A stretch of 64,000 nucleotides of DNA from Patiriisocius sp047731265. GTDB lineage: Bacteria; Bacteroidota; Bacteroidia; Flavobacteriales; Flavobacteriaceae. Positions within the stretch are counted from its first letter, which is position 1; the number at the start of each line of letters is the position of its first letter. Below the pieces are notes generated by a model. That model saw nothing but the letters and a program-made list of their open reading frames with translations, searched no databases and was not told the origin of the DNA. The stretch is from NCBI RefSeq assembly GCF_047731265.1, contig NZ_CP159835.1, positions 1,922,001-1,986,000 of the forward strand. Direction: 5' to 3'. A program made the translations under genes and the position numbers. Positions 25,555 through 35,218 of this stretch are shown here, one piece after another.

Positions 25555-27234
25555 ATGCGCCATTTAAACAAATACAGTAAAACAGTAACCCAAGACCCAA
25601 CGCAACCAGCTGCTCAAGCTATGTTGCATGCGATTGGTTTGACCAAAGAAGATTTTTTTAAACCAATTATAGGAATTGCAAGTACAGGATACGAAGGTAA
25701 TCCTTGCAATATGCACCTAAATGATTTAGCAAAATTGAGTAAAAAAGGCACTAAAAATAAAGACATTATAGGTTTGATTTTTAACACTATTGGAGTGAGT
25801 GATGGAATTTCTATGGGAACACCAGGTATGCGCTACTCGTTGCCATCCAGAGATATTATTGCAGATTCTATGGAAACAGTAGTGCAAGCCATGAGTTATG
25901 ATGGTTTAATTACCGTTGTAGGTTGTGATAAGAATATGCCAGGGGCATTAATTGCTATGATTCGTTTAGACCGTCCTAGTATTTTGGTCTATGGAGGAAC
26001 AATAGATTCTGGTTGCCATAATGGTGAAAAACTAGATGTCGTTTCTGCGTTTGAAGCTTGGGGAAGCAAAGTTGCAGGAACCATGTCTGAAGACGAATAT
26101 CAAAATATTGTTGAAAAAGCATGTCCAGGAGCAGGTGCTTGTGGCGGTATGTATACCGCAAATACGATGGCTTCGGCAATTGAGGCTTTGGGTATGGCCT
26201 TGCCTTTCAATTCTTCAAATCCAGCCTTAAGTGATGCTAAAAAAGAAGAGTCTATAAAAGCAGGAGAAGCCATGAGACTTCTTTTAGAAAAAGACATTAA
26301 GCCGTCAGATATTATTACCAGAAAATCACTTGAAAACGCGGTACGCTTAGTTACTATTTTAGGAGGTTCTACGAATGCAGTTTTACACTTTTTAGCAATT
26401 GCAAGGGCTGCTGATATTGACTTTACCCTCAAGGATTTTCAAAAAATAAGTGATACCACTCCATTTTTAGCAGATTTAAAACCAAGCGGAAAATATTTAA
26501 TGGAAGATGTTCATGCCGTTGGAGGTATTCCAGCAGTTTTAAAATACCTATTAGAGAAAGGATTGATTCATGGAGAATGTTTAACCGTTACAGGGAAAAC
26601 AATAGCAGAAAATTTATTTGATGTTGAAGACTTAAAAGAAGGTCAAGACGTCATTAAACCAATAGAAAATCCTATAAAAATTTCTGGACACCTAAGAATG
26701 TTGTATGGCAATCTAGCGGAAGAAGGGAGTGTCGCTAAAATAACGGGAAAAGAAGGATTGAGATTTTCAGGAAAAGCAAAAGTATTTGAAGGAGAATATA
26801 ATGCTAACGATGGAATAAGAGATGGAAAAGTAGAAAAAGGAGATGTTATTGTTATTCGTTATGAAGGGCCTAAAGGAGGTCCAGGAATGCCAGAAATGTT
26901 AAAACCAACCGCAGCAATTATGGGTGCAGGTTTGGGTAAAGATGTAGCACTAATAACAGATGGAAGATTCTCAGGAGGAACGCACGGTTTTGTAGTAGGT
27001 CATATTACGCCAGAAGCACAAGAAGGTGGAACTATAGCTTTGGTAAAAAATGGAGATATAATTACTATTGATGCTGAAACGAATTCTATTATGCTAGAAG
27101 TTTCAGAAGAAGAATTAAAAGAACGCAAAACACATTGGATTGCGCCAGACTTAAAATTTAAAAGAGGAGTACTATATAAGTATGCAAAAACAGTGTCGTC
27201 TGCATCAAAAGGATGTGTGACAGACGAATTTTAA
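25555..27234 (+). CDS. ilvD: Dihydroxy-acid dehydratase
   Basis: Catalyses the dehydration of 2,3-dihydroxy-isovalerate and its methyl homologue to the 2-keto acids of valine and isoleucine. The 559 residues (from ATG 25555, MRHLNKYSKTVTQDPTQPAA) have the Fe-S ligand motifs GCDKNMPG (about residue 122) and GACGGMYTANTMAS (about 193-206), and the late signature ALITDGRFSGGTHGFVVGHI. A possible GTG start at 25504 would add 17 unconserved residues. First gene of ilvDBNCA. Confidence 0.95.
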   Translation: MRHLNKYSKTVTQDPTQPAAQAMLHAIGLTKEDFFKPIIGIASTGYEGNPCNMHLNDLAKLSKKGTKNKDIIGLIFNTIGVSDGISMGTPGMRYSLPSRDIIADSMETVVQAMSYDGLITVVGCDKNMPGALIAMIRLDRPSILVYGGTIDSGCHNGEKLDVVSAFEAWGSKVAGTMSEDEYQNIVEKACPGAGACGGMYTANTMASAIEALGMALPFNSSNPALSDAKKEESIKAGEAMRLLLEKDIKPSDIITRKSLENAVRLVTILGGSTNAVLHFLAIARAADIDFTLKDFQKISDTTPFLADLKPSGKYLMEDVHAVGGIPAVLKYLLEKGLIHGECLTVTGKTIAENLFDVEDLKEGQDVIKPIENPIKISGHLRMLYGNLAEEGSVAKITGKEGLRFSGKAKVFEGEYNANDGIRDGKVEKGDVIVIRYEGPKGGPGMPEMLKPTAAIMGAGLGKDVALITDGRFSGGTHGFVVGHITPEAQEGGTIALVKNGDIITIDAETNSIMLEVSEEELKERKTHWIAPDLKFKRGVLYKYAKTVSSASKGCVTDEF

Positions 27235-27259
27235 ATAAATAAAATTTAAGAGTATCTCT

Positions 27260-28993
27260 ATGGAAGTACAATCTTTGAAGTCAGAAATAAAAGAAACAAA
27301 AAATAGTATACGTATCTCTGGGAGTGAAGCTGTGGTTCGCTGTTTAATTGCTGAAGGTGTAGATATATTATACGGCTATCCTGGGGGTGCCATTATGCCA
27401 GTTTATGATGAATTGTATAAATTTCAAGACCAAATTCAGCATGTTTTAACACGCCACGAGCAAGGAGCGACACATTCAGCACAAGGTTATGCGCGTATTT
27501 CAGGAAGAGTAGGGGTTGCAATGGCAACATCAGGTCCGGGGGCAACTAATTTAATTACAGGGATTGCAGATGCACAAATAGATTCTACGCCAATCGTTTG
27601 CATTACTGGACAAGTAGGCTCACATTTATTGGGAACAGATGCGTTTCAGGAAACCGATATTATTGGTATTTCTACACCTGTGACTAAATGGAATCAACAA
27701 ATAACAAAAGCTTCTCAAATTCCTGAGGTGCTAGCAAAAGCTTTTTATATCGCCAAGAGTGGAAGACCAGGTCCTGTTTTGATAGACATTACTAAAGATG
27801 CACAATTTGAGGAATTTGATTTTGAGTATAAAAAATGTACTGGTGTACGAAGTTATTTACCAGCACCAAAAGTAGATTTCTCAAAAGTGGTTGAAGCAGC
27901 ATCGTTAATAAATGCGGCTAAAAAGCCATTAGTAGTATGGGGGCAAGGGGTGATTTTAGGTGAAGCTGAAGCTGAGTTTAAAGCAGTTATAGAAAAATCA
28001 GGAATACCATCTGCTTGGACTATTTTAGGTGCATCAGCATTGCCAACGGCACACGATTTAAATGTAGGAATGGTGGGGATGCACGGTAATTATGCGCCAA
28101 ACGTGTTAACAAACGAATGCGATGTATTAATTGCTATTGGAATGCGTTTTGATGATCGGGTTACAGGAAATTTAGCAACATATGCTAAACAGGCAAAAGT
28201 TATTCACTTTGAAATAGATCCGGCTGAGGTCGATAAAATCGTAAAAGCAACGGTGGCTGTCCTAGGGAATTCTAAAGAAACACTAAAAGCTTTGTTGCCA
28301 TTATTAAATGAGAATACCCATAAAGAATGGCATCAAAAATTTAAAGACCTGTATCAAATTGAATATGACAAAGTTATAAAAGACGATTTGTATCCTACAA
28401 AAGAAGGTTTGACAATGGGTGAAGTTTTAAAGGAAATAAATATACAAAGTAAAGGCAATGCAGCAATTGTGAGTGATGTTGGACAACACCAAATGATTGC
28501 TTGTCGTTATGCTGAATTTAACCTCACTAAAAGTAATATTACTTCTGGAGGGTTGGGTACAATGGGCTTTGCATTGCCAGCAGCAATTGGCGCTAAAATG
28601 GCAGCGCCAGATCGTGATGTTGTTGCAATTATTGGAGATGGTGGTTATCAAATGACTATTCAAGAATTAGGGACTATTTTTCAAACGAAAGTTCCTGTTA
28701 AGATCGTTGTGCTAAACAACGATTTTTTAGGAATGGTACGACAGTGGCAGGAACTATTTTTTGAGAAACGGTATGCATCAACCGATATAAAAAATCCAGA
28801 TTTCGTTGCCATTGCAAAGGGCTATTCAATTGAGGCAAAAAAAGTCATTAAGCGGGAAGATTTGGCAGGAGCAGTAAAAGAAATGATGGCGTCTAAAGAG
28901 GCCTATTTTTTAGAGGTTTCAGTAGAAAAAGAAGGAAATGTTTTTCCTATGATTCAAACTGGGGCTAGTGTTTCAGATATAAGATTAAGTTAA
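27260..28993 (+). CDS. ilvB: Acetolactate synthase, large (catalytic) subunit
   Basis: The 577-residue thiamine-diphosphate enzyme condenses pyruvate with pyruvate or 2-ketobutyrate. Visible motifs: YGYPGGAIMPVYDEL with the catalytic Glu in RHEQGATHSAQGYAR, the FAD-binding middle domain, and the ThDP motif GDGGYQMTIQELGT (GDG ... N) near residue 458. It lies 25 bases after ilvD and 2 bases before its regulatory subunit. Confidence 0.96.
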   Translation: MEVQSLKSEIKETKNSIRISGSEAVVRCLIAEGVDILYGYPGGAIMPVYDELYKFQDQIQHVLTRHEQGATHSAQGYARISGRVGVAMATSGPGATNLITGIADAQIDSTPIVCITGQVGSHLLGTDAFQETDIIGISTPVTKWNQQITKASQIPEVLAKAFYIAKSGRPGPVLIDITKDAQFEEFDFEYKKCTGVRSYLPAPKVDFSKVVEAASLINAAKKPLVVWGQGVILGEAEAEFKAVIEKSGIPSAWTILGASALPTAHDLNVGMVGMHGNYAPNVLTNECDVLIAIGMRFDDRVTGNLATYAKQAKVIHFEIDPAEVDKIVKATVAVLGNSKETLKALLPLLNENTHKEWHQKFKDLYQIEYDKVIKDDLYPTKEGLTMGEVLKEINIQSKGNAAIVSDVGQHQMIACRYAEFNLTKSNITSGGLGTMGFALPAAIGAKMAAPDRDVVAIIGDGGYQMTIQELGTIFQTKVPVKIVVLNNDFLGMVRQWQELFFEKRYASTDIKNPDFVAIAKGYSIEAKKVIKREDLAGAVKEMMASKEAYFLEVSVEKEGNVFPMIQTGASVSDIRLS

Positions 28994-28995
28994 TT

Positions 28996-29523
28996 ATGAC
29001 AGCAGAAAAACAATTATATACAATATCGGTTTACACTGAAAATAATATAGGGTTATTAAATCGCATCTCAGCAATTTTTCAACGAAGGCATATAAATATT
29101 GAAAGTATTAATTCTTCAGTTTCTGAGATTGAAGGTGTTTCAAAATTTACAATTGTCGTAGATCTTCAAGAGGAACAAATGAAAAAGATCATTGGTCAAA
29201 TTGATAAGCAAGTGGAAGTGATTAAGGCCTATTATCATACAGACGATGAGACCATTTATCAAGAATCTTGCTTGTTTAAAGTAAAGTCTGATTTGTTATT
29301 TGAAGAACGTAAAATTCAGAATATAATTAAGGAAAGTAATGCCAGGATTGTTACTGTAAATAGAGTGTTTTTTGTGATTGAAAAATCAGGAATGAAAAAG
29401 GAAATCGAGCTATTATATAGAGAGTTGAAACCATTTGGGATACTTCAGTTTACAAGATCTGGTCGTATTTCAGTGACAAAGCAACCAATGGAAATTTCAA
29501 AAATGCTAAAGGCATTCAACTAA
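28996..29523 (+). CDS. ilvN: Acetolactate synthase, small regulatory subunit
   Basis: The 175-residue protein begins with an ACT domain (YTISVYTENNIGLLNRIS, with the HINIESINSS strand), the site where valine binds and inhibits the large subunit. A second ACT-like half (about residues 85-160) follows, as in the 160-175-residue small subunits. It starts two bases after the ilvB stop codon. Confidence 0.93.
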   Translation: MTAEKQLYTISVYTENNIGLLNRISAIFQRRHINIESINSSVSEIEGVSKFTIVVDLQEEQMKKIIGQIDKQVEVIKAYYHTDDETIYQESCLFKVKSDLLFEERKIQNIIKESNARIVTVNRVFFVIEKSGMKKEIELLYRELKPFGILQFTRSGRISVTKQPMEISKMLKAFN

Positions 29524-29547
29524 AAATAAGCATCAAAAATTACAACA

Positions 29548-31050
29548 ATGAGCAATTATTTTAACACGCTATCATTAAGAAGTCAATTAGAGCAATTAGG
29601 GAAATGTCGATTTATGGACGCTTCAGAATTTCAAGAGGGCGTAAGCATATTAAAAGGTAAAAAAATAGTCATTGTAGGTTGTGGGGCACAGGGTCTAAAC
29701 CAAGGTTTAAATATGAGAGATTCTGGATTAGATATTTCTTATACATTAAGACAAGTTGCTATGGATGAACAAAGACAGTCTTTTAAAAACGCAACCTCTA
29801 ATGGTTTTACTGTTGGCACCTACGAGGAATTAATTCCTACAGCAGATTTGGTGCTAAATTTAACTCCAGATAAGCAACACACACATGTAGTACAGGCAGT
29901 TATGCCTTTAATGAAAAAAGGAGCGACCTTATCTTATTCTCATGGGTTTAATATTGTTGAAGAAGGAACAAAAGTGAGAGAGGATTTAACCGTAATTATG
30001 GTTGCCCCAAAATGTCCAGGAACAGAGGTTAGAGAAGAATACAAAAGAGGTTTTGGTGTGCCAACATTAATTGCGGTGCATCCAGAAAATGATCCAGAAA
30101 ACAAGGGTTGGGATCAGGCAAAAGCCTATGCTGCTGCAACCGGAGGGCATCGTGCCGGTGTGCTCCAATCCTCTTTTGTCGCTGAGGTTAAAAGCGATTT
30201 AATGGGTGAGCAAACCATCTTATGTGGTTTATTGCAAACAGGAGCAATTTTATCTTTTGATAAAATGGTCGCCGAAGGCATAGAAGCTGGCTATGCTGCA
30301 AAGCTCATTCAATTTGGTTGGGAAACTATTACGGAAGCTTTAAAACAAGGTGGAATAACAAATATGATGGATAGATTGTCTAATCCCGCCAAGTTGAAAG
30401 CGCAAGAATTATCGCAAGGATTAAAAGATATTATGCGCCCATTATTTGAGAAGCATATGGATGATATTGTTTCAGGACAATTCTCCAAAACCATGATGGA
30501 AGATTGGGCAAATGATGATGTAAATTTATTAAAATGGAGAGCAGAAACTGGAGAAACAGCATTTGAAAAAACAACCCTGACGAATGAGCATATTCCCGAA
30601 CAAGAGTATTTTGATCATGGAGTTTTATTAGTTGCTTTTGTTAAGTCTGGTGTAGAATTGGCTTTCGAAACGATGGTAAGCGCCGGAATTATTGAAGATT
30701 CTGCATATTATGAGTCACTTCACGAATTGCCATTAATTGCAAATACCATTGCAAGAAAAAAATTATTTGAAATGAACAGGGTGATTTCAGATACTGCTGA
30801 ATATGGTTGTTATTTATTTGACCACGCCTGTAAGCCTTTGTTAGTTAATTTTATGAAAACAGTTAAAACCGATATTATTGGCAAGCCCTTTTCAACGAAA
30901 AATGGAGTAGATAATATTGAGTTAATAGCAGTAAATGATGCTATAAGAAATCATCCCATTGAAGCAGTAGGTCAGCGCCTAAGAGCTGCAATGACTGCGA
31001 TGAAAATTATAAAATCTGATGCAAAAACAGTTGATTCAGTTTTAGATTAA
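29548..31050 (+). CDS. ilvC: Ketol-acid reductoisomerase, long (class II) form
   Basis: NADPH-dependent isomerisation and reduction of acetolactate. The 500-residue length marks the class II form as in E. coli, with a duplicated knotted domain. The Rossmann motif is IVGCGAQGLNQGLNMRDSG (about residues 43-61), catalytic Mg-binding residues lie in LMGEQTILCG (about 212-221), and the second half contains ESLHELPLIANTIARKK. Third reaction of the ilv operon. Confidence 0.96.
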   Translation: MSNYFNTLSLRSQLEQLGKCRFMDASEFQEGVSILKGKKIVIVGCGAQGLNQGLNMRDSGLDISYTLRQVAMDEQRQSFKNATSNGFTVGTYEELIPTADLVLNLTPDKQHTHVVQAVMPLMKKGATLSYSHGFNIVEEGTKVREDLTVIMVAPKCPGTEVREEYKRGFGVPTLIAVHPENDPENKGWDQAKAYAAATGGHRAGVLQSSFVAEVKSDLMGEQTILCGLLQTGAILSFDKMVAEGIEAGYAAKLIQFGWETITEALKQGGITNMMDRLSNPAKLKAQELSQGLKDIMRPLFEKHMDDIVSGQFSKTMMEDWANDDVNLLKWRAETGETAFEKTTLTNEHIPEQEYFDHGVLLVAFVKSGVELAFETMVSAGIIEDSAYYESLHELPLIANTIARKKLFEMNRVISDTAEYGCYLFDHACKPLLVNFMKTVKTDIIGKPFSTKNGVDNIELIAVNDAIRNHPIEAVGQRLRAAMTAMKIIKSDAKTVDSVLD

Positions 31051-31103
31051 TACTGAAATAGTACAATCCGACAATAAAAATAAACACAAGATTTCCGCAA
31101 TCA

Positions 31104-32366
31104 ATGCAGATACAAACCACATATTTCCCAACATTAGAGGCAATAGAAGCTGCTGCAAAAAAATTAAAGGGGGTTGCTTCAATTACACCTTTAGCACAAA
31201 ATGTGCAGTATTCAAAAGCGTTTAGTTGTAATGTTCTATTTAAACGTGAAGACTTACAGGTCGTACGTTCTTATAAAATTCGTGGAGCTTACAATAAAAT
31301 GTCTTCACTTTCTGAAGTCGAAATTGAAAAGGGAATTGTCTGTGCCAGTGCGGGAAATCACGCACAAGGCGTAGCTTTATCTTGTAAATTATTGAAGATT
31401 AAGGGGACTATTTATATGCCTACTCCCACACCAAATCAAAAAATAGAACAAGTACAAATGTTTGGAGAAAAGTATATTAATATTGTTTTAGAGGGCGATT
31501 CTTTTGACGATTCATATCATGCAGCGATGTTAGAATGCGAGCGATTAAATAAAACATTCATTCATCCCTTTAATGATAAAAAAGTAATTGAAGGTCAGGC
31601 AACGGTTGGTTTAGAAATTTTAAACCAGTCCAATGTGCCAATAGACTATGTGTTTGTTGCTGTAGGTGGTGGTGGATTGGCATCAGGATTATCGGCTGTT
31701 TTTAAAAATTTATCTCCAAACACTAAAATTATTAGTGTGGAGCCAAAGGGTGCGGCGTCTATGTTAACTTCTATTAGGAATAATAAAAATATTGAGTTGG
31801 AATCCATAGATAACTTTGTTGATGGAGCGGCGGTTAAACGTGTTGGTGATTTAAATTTTGCGATTTGTAAAGAGACATTACATCGTGTTGTAGCGGTGGA
31901 TGAAGGTAAGATTTGTCAAACTATTTTAGAATTATATAATAAAGATGCTATTGTTGTCGAGCCTGCTGGAGCTTTGAGTCTTTCTGCTTTAGAGCAGTTT
32001 TCAGAAGAAATTATAGGGAAAAATGTAGTCTGTATAATTAGCGGGAGCAATAATGACATTACGCGTACTGCAGAAATTAAAGAGCGCGCGCTCCTTTATG
32101 CGAATCTAAAACATTACTTTATTATAAAATTTCCTCAACGTGCTGGTGCATTGAGAGATTTTGTTGTTGACATTTTAGGACCAACAGATGATATAACACA
32201 TTTTGAATACACTAAAAAAGCAAACCGCGAGAATGATGTGGCTGTTGTTGGTTTAGAATTAAAGTCGCCTAATGATTTAGCCCCGTTAATTTCAAAAATG
32301 AAACTTTATAATTTTTATGGGGATTACTTAAATGATAAACCAGATCTGTTTCAGTTTTTAGTTTAA
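31104..32366 (+). CDS. ilvA: Threonine ammonia-lyase (threonine deaminase)
   Basis: The 420-residue PLP enzyme turns threonine into 2-ketobutyrate, the first committed step to isoleucine. The PLP lysine is in RSYKIRGAYNKM (about residue 58), the phosphate-binding glycine loop is VAVGGGGLASGL and the product-side SGSNNDI is near residue 315. The C-terminal 80 residues form a single ACT-like regulatory domain (FPQRAGALRDFVVDILG), shorter than the double domain of E. coli IlvA. It ends the ilv operon, which here lacks ilvE and leu genes; threonine comes from the thrABC operon 9 kb downstream. Confidence 0.93.
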   Translation: MQIQTTYFPTLEAIEAAAKKLKGVASITPLAQNVQYSKAFSCNVLFKREDLQVVRSYKIRGAYNKMSSLSEVEIEKGIVCASAGNHAQGVALSCKLLKIKGTIYMPTPTPNQKIEQVQMFGEKYINIVLEGDSFDDSYHAAMLECERLNKTFIHPFNDKKVIEGQATVGLEILNQSNVPIDYVFVAVGGGGLASGLSAVFKNLSPNTKIISVEPKGAASMLTSIRNNKNIELESIDNFVDGAAVKRVGDLNFAICKETLHRVVAVDEGKICQTILELYNKDAIVVEPAGALSLSALEQFSEEIIGKNVVCIISGSNNDITRTAEIKERALLYANLKHYFIIKFPQRAGALRDFVVDILGPTDDITHFEYTKKANRENDVAVVGLELKSPNDLAPLISKMKLYNFYGDYLNDKPDLFQFLV

Positions 32367-32506
32367 AACTAGCTCTAACGATGCTTACATTTGTTCGCAG
32401 AAAAGCCCTCTCAACAGCGGTTTCAAAGATTTTGTAGTTTTAAATAGGAATCATTTTCATTGTTATTCGATGTTTTGTATAATAAAATCTACAATTACAC
32501 AGTATC

Positions 32507-32564
32507 AAGGATTATTTTTCTTTAAAGCATTGCTTAATGATATTTTTATAGAAAAATAATCCTT
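32507..32564. repeat. Perfect 15-bp inverted repeat in the ilvA-metY gap
   Basis: AAGGATTATTTTTCT (32507-32521) is repeated as its exact complement at 32550-32564, with a 28-base loop. No T run follows on either strand, so it is not a classical terminator. Located between the end of the ilv operon and the SAM riboswitch. Confidence 0.8.
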
Positions 32565-32631
32565 TTGAGGTGGTTTTGTAAATTATTTTTCATGATCTTT
32601 GTATTCACAAAGTTCCAAACTTTATTGAAGT

Positions 32632-32756
32632 GTTATCAAGAAAGGTGGAGGGATTAGACCCTTTGAAGCCTTAGCAACCCTCGTTGTAAGTCCGCTATAT
32701 GGCGGTGTCGAGAAGGTGCTACATTCTACAATGATTTTTAATCAGCGATAGATAAC
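32632..32756 (+). promoter_or_regulatory. SAM-I (S-box) riboswitch
   Basis: The element has the conserved SAM-I core: P1 strand GTTATC (32632-32637) pairing with GATAAC (32751-32756), the run AAGAAAGGTGGAGGGA, then GAAGCC and GCAACC, and GGTGCTA near 32716. It binds S-adenosylmethionine and lowers expression of the downstream genes. It lies 117 bases before metY and probably controls the whole metY-metX-hom-metH-metF unit. No clear intrinsic terminator follows, so the expression platform may act on translation or be irregular. Confidence 0.93.
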
Positions 32757-32842
32757 GACAACCCAATATCTTTTCAAGGTATTGCAGTCAATTCTTATAA
32801 CATTTTTCTAAAATTAATTATTAATAGATCTCGCTGCCAAAT

Positions 32843-32860
32843 AATGAGCGGAGTCAAAGT
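32843..32860 (+). repeat. Copy of an AGCGGAG-type short repeat before metY
   Basis: AATGAGCGGAGTCAAAGT, 13 bases before the metY start; related to copies at 40500 and 46711. Confidence 0.5.
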
Positions 32861-32872
32861 AAAATTAGAAAA

Positions 32873-34168
32873 ATGAGTACACAAAAATTCGCGACTAAAG
32901 CGTTGCACGCGGGACACGATGTCACACAAACAGGAGGGACAAGAGCGGTTCCTATTTATCAATCTACAGCATATGTTTTTGATGATTCAGACGACGCGGC
33001 AGGACGATTTAATTTGTCGGTGCCGGGATTTATTTACACACGTTTAAACAATCCAACCAATGATATTTTAGAACAACGCCTGGCGGCATTAGAAGGAGGA
33101 CTTGCTGCAGTGGTTACAGCATCTGGAACAGCCGCTATTTCTACAACATTACTAACACTTTTAAAAGCAGGAGATCATATCGTAGCTTCTAGTAGTTTGT
33201 ATGGAGGCACCTATAATTTGTTAAGTGTGACCTTGCCTCGACATGGGATTACAACAACATTTGTAGATCCATCAAATCCAGAAAATTTTAATAAAGTAGT
33301 TCAAGAAAATACACGAGTGTTCTTTGTTGAATCTTTGGGAAACCCTAAGCTTGATGTTCTTGATATTGAAGCTATTTCAAAAGAAGCCAAGACATACAAA
33401 GTACCGTTAATTGTTGATAATACAGTGGCGACACCTTATTTGCTCAACCCCATTGAATATGGTGCAAATATTGTCATTCATTCACTAACTAAATACATCA
33501 ATGGAAACGGAACTGCCTTAGGAGGTGTCATTATAGATGCAGGAACTTTTGATTGGACAAACGGAAAATTTTCAGAATTCACAGAACCTTCAGCAGGATA
33601 CCATGGATTAGTGTATAGCGAAACGATAGGTGCAGCAGCTTTTATAGCTAAAGTAAGAATTGAGGGCCTTCGCGATTATGGAGGTGCTTTGAGCCCATTT
33701 AATGCCTTTCAGATCATACAAGGTTTAGAAACCTTAGAATTGCGTATTAAAAAACACAGTGAAAATGCATTGGCATTGGCTACTTGGTTACAAGAACAAC
33801 CAGAAGTTAATTGGGTTAATTATCCTGGTCTAGAAACAAGCCCCTATAAAGAACTCGCTAAAAAATATTTACCGGAAGGGCAAAGTGGTATTGTAACCTT
33901 TGGTGTTGAAGGTGGATATGATTCAGCAAAAACAATCGCAGACACTACAAAGTTATTTTCCTTGTTAGCTAATATTGGTGATACAAAATCACTTATTATC
34001 CATCCTGCAAGTACGACGCACCAGCAATTAAGTGATGAAGCGCAAGAAACCACGGGCGTTACTAAAGATTTAATTCGGCTGTCTGTAGGTATTGAAAATA
34101 TTGAAGACTTAAAAGCTGATTTAAAAGAAGCCCTTGCAGTCGCTAAGGATAAGATACTTCAAAAATAA
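32873..34168 (+). CDS. metY: O-acetylhomoserine sulfhydrylase (aminocarboxypropyltransferase)
   Basis: The 431-residue PLP enzyme of the Cys/Met metabolism family makes homocysteine from O-acetylhomoserine and sulfide. The start KFATKALHAGHD and RAVPIYQSTAYVF are typical of the MetY group; YTRLNNPTNDILEQRLAALEG lies at about residues 63-83 and the PLP lysine is in IHSLTKYINGNGTALGG (about 210). First gene behind the SAM riboswitch; 30 bases to the next gene. Confidence 0.93.
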   Translation: MSTQKFATKALHAGHDVTQTGGTRAVPIYQSTAYVFDDSDDAAGRFNLSVPGFIYTRLNNPTNDILEQRLAALEGGLAAVVTASGTAAISTTLLTLLKAGDHIVASSSLYGGTYNLLSVTLPRHGITTTFVDPSNPENFNKVVQENTRVFFVESLGNPKLDVLDIEAISKEAKTYKVPLIVDNTVATPYLLNPIEYGANIVIHSLTKYINGNGTALGGVIIDAGTFDWTNGKFSEFTEPSAGYHGLVYSETIGAAAFIAKVRIEGLRDYGGALSPFNAFQIIQGLETLELRIKKHSENALALATWLQEQPEVNWVNYPGLETSPYKELAKKYLPEGQSGIVTFGVEGGYDSAKTIADTTKLFSLLANIGDTKSLIIHPASTTHQQLSDEAQETTGVTKDLIRLSVGIENIEDLKADLKEALAVAKDKILQK

Positions 34169-34198
34169 AAATAGTACAATCTTCATTACTCCTTAAAA

Positions 34199-35218
34199 AT
34201 GGAACAATTACAATATATAAAAATAGCTGCATACAGAACGGAAAGCGGTAAGACAATCAGCATAACCTTGTCTTACCAGACTTTTGGCAAAACGTTGGGT
34301 GATGCGCCAATAGTCCTTGTTAATCATGCGCTTACTGCTAACTCCACTGTAATTGGAACTTCTGGATGGTGGAATGATCTTATAGGAAAAGGCAAATGTA
34401 TCGATACTGAAATGTATACCATTTTAGCTTTTAATGTTCCAGGAAATGGCTTTGATGAAAGGCCTGAAAATGCAATTGAAAATTATAAAGATTTTAATGC
34501 TAGAGATATCGCAAAACTATTTTTATTAGGATTAGAACAATTAGAAATTGACACCCTTTTTGCAGTTATAGGAGGCTCTACAGGCGGAGGAGTTGCTTGG
34601 GAAATGGCCGCTATTAAATCAGAATGCATAGAACATTTAATACCGATAGCTGCAGATTGGAAATCAACAGATTGGTTGATTGCCAATTGCCATATTCAGG
34701 ATAGTATTTTAAATAATTCAATACATCCATTATTTGATGCTAGACTGCACGCAATGACACTATATAGAACACCAGAATCGCTGACTCAAAAATTTCAAAG
34801 AACGAAGAAAGAACAAGACTTATTTAATATCGAAAGTTGGCTTAATTATCACGGGAACGCACTAACAAATAGGTTTCAATTGTCAGCTTATAAACTGATG
34901 AATCAAATATTAAGAACAGTAGATATTACAAGAGGTAGAGAAAGTTTTTTAGAAATAGCATCCAAGATATCTTCTAACATTCACATTATTACTATCAATT
35001 CAGATTTGTTTTTTAAAACAGAAGAAAACTGGAAAACATATGAAGAGTTAAAACCAATAAAGGACAATGTAACGATTAATGAGATTAAATCTATTCACGG
35101 TCACGATGCTTTTTTAATAGAATTTGACCAGTTGACAACCATGTTAAAACCAATCTTTCAGAAAAAAAAAGACCCTTTAGATCTATTTAATAACAACTGC
35201 TTGAAAACGTATATATGA
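34199..35218 (+). CDS. metX: Homoserine O-acetyltransferase-type alpha/beta hydrolase
   Basis: The 339-residue protein has the MetX alpha/beta-hydrolase fold: LVNHALTANS (oxyanion region), the nucleophile elbow GGSTGGGVAWEMA (Ser about 125) and the late catalytic histidine in IHGHDAFLIEF (about 303). MetX normally reads GGSMGGMQ, so the elbow is a variant, but the position between metY and homoserine dehydrogenase behind a SAM riboswitch fits acyl transfer to homoserine. Its stop overlaps the next start by 4 bases. Confidence 0.85.
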   Translation: MEQLQYIKIAAYRTESGKTISITLSYQTFGKTLGDAPIVLVNHALTANSTVIGTSGWWNDLIGKGKCIDTEMYTILAFNVPGNGFDERPENAIENYKDFNARDIAKLFLLGLEQLEIDTLFAVIGGSTGGGVAWEMAAIKSECIEHLIPIAADWKSTDWLIANCHIQDSILNNSIHPLFDARLHAMTLYRTPESLTQKFQRTKKEQDLFNIESWLNYHGNALTNRFQLSAYKLMNQILRTVDITRGRESFLEIASKISSNIHIITINSDLFFKTEENWKTYEELKPIKDNVTINEIKSIHGHDAFLIEFDQLTTMLKPIFQKKKDPLDLFNNNCLKTYI

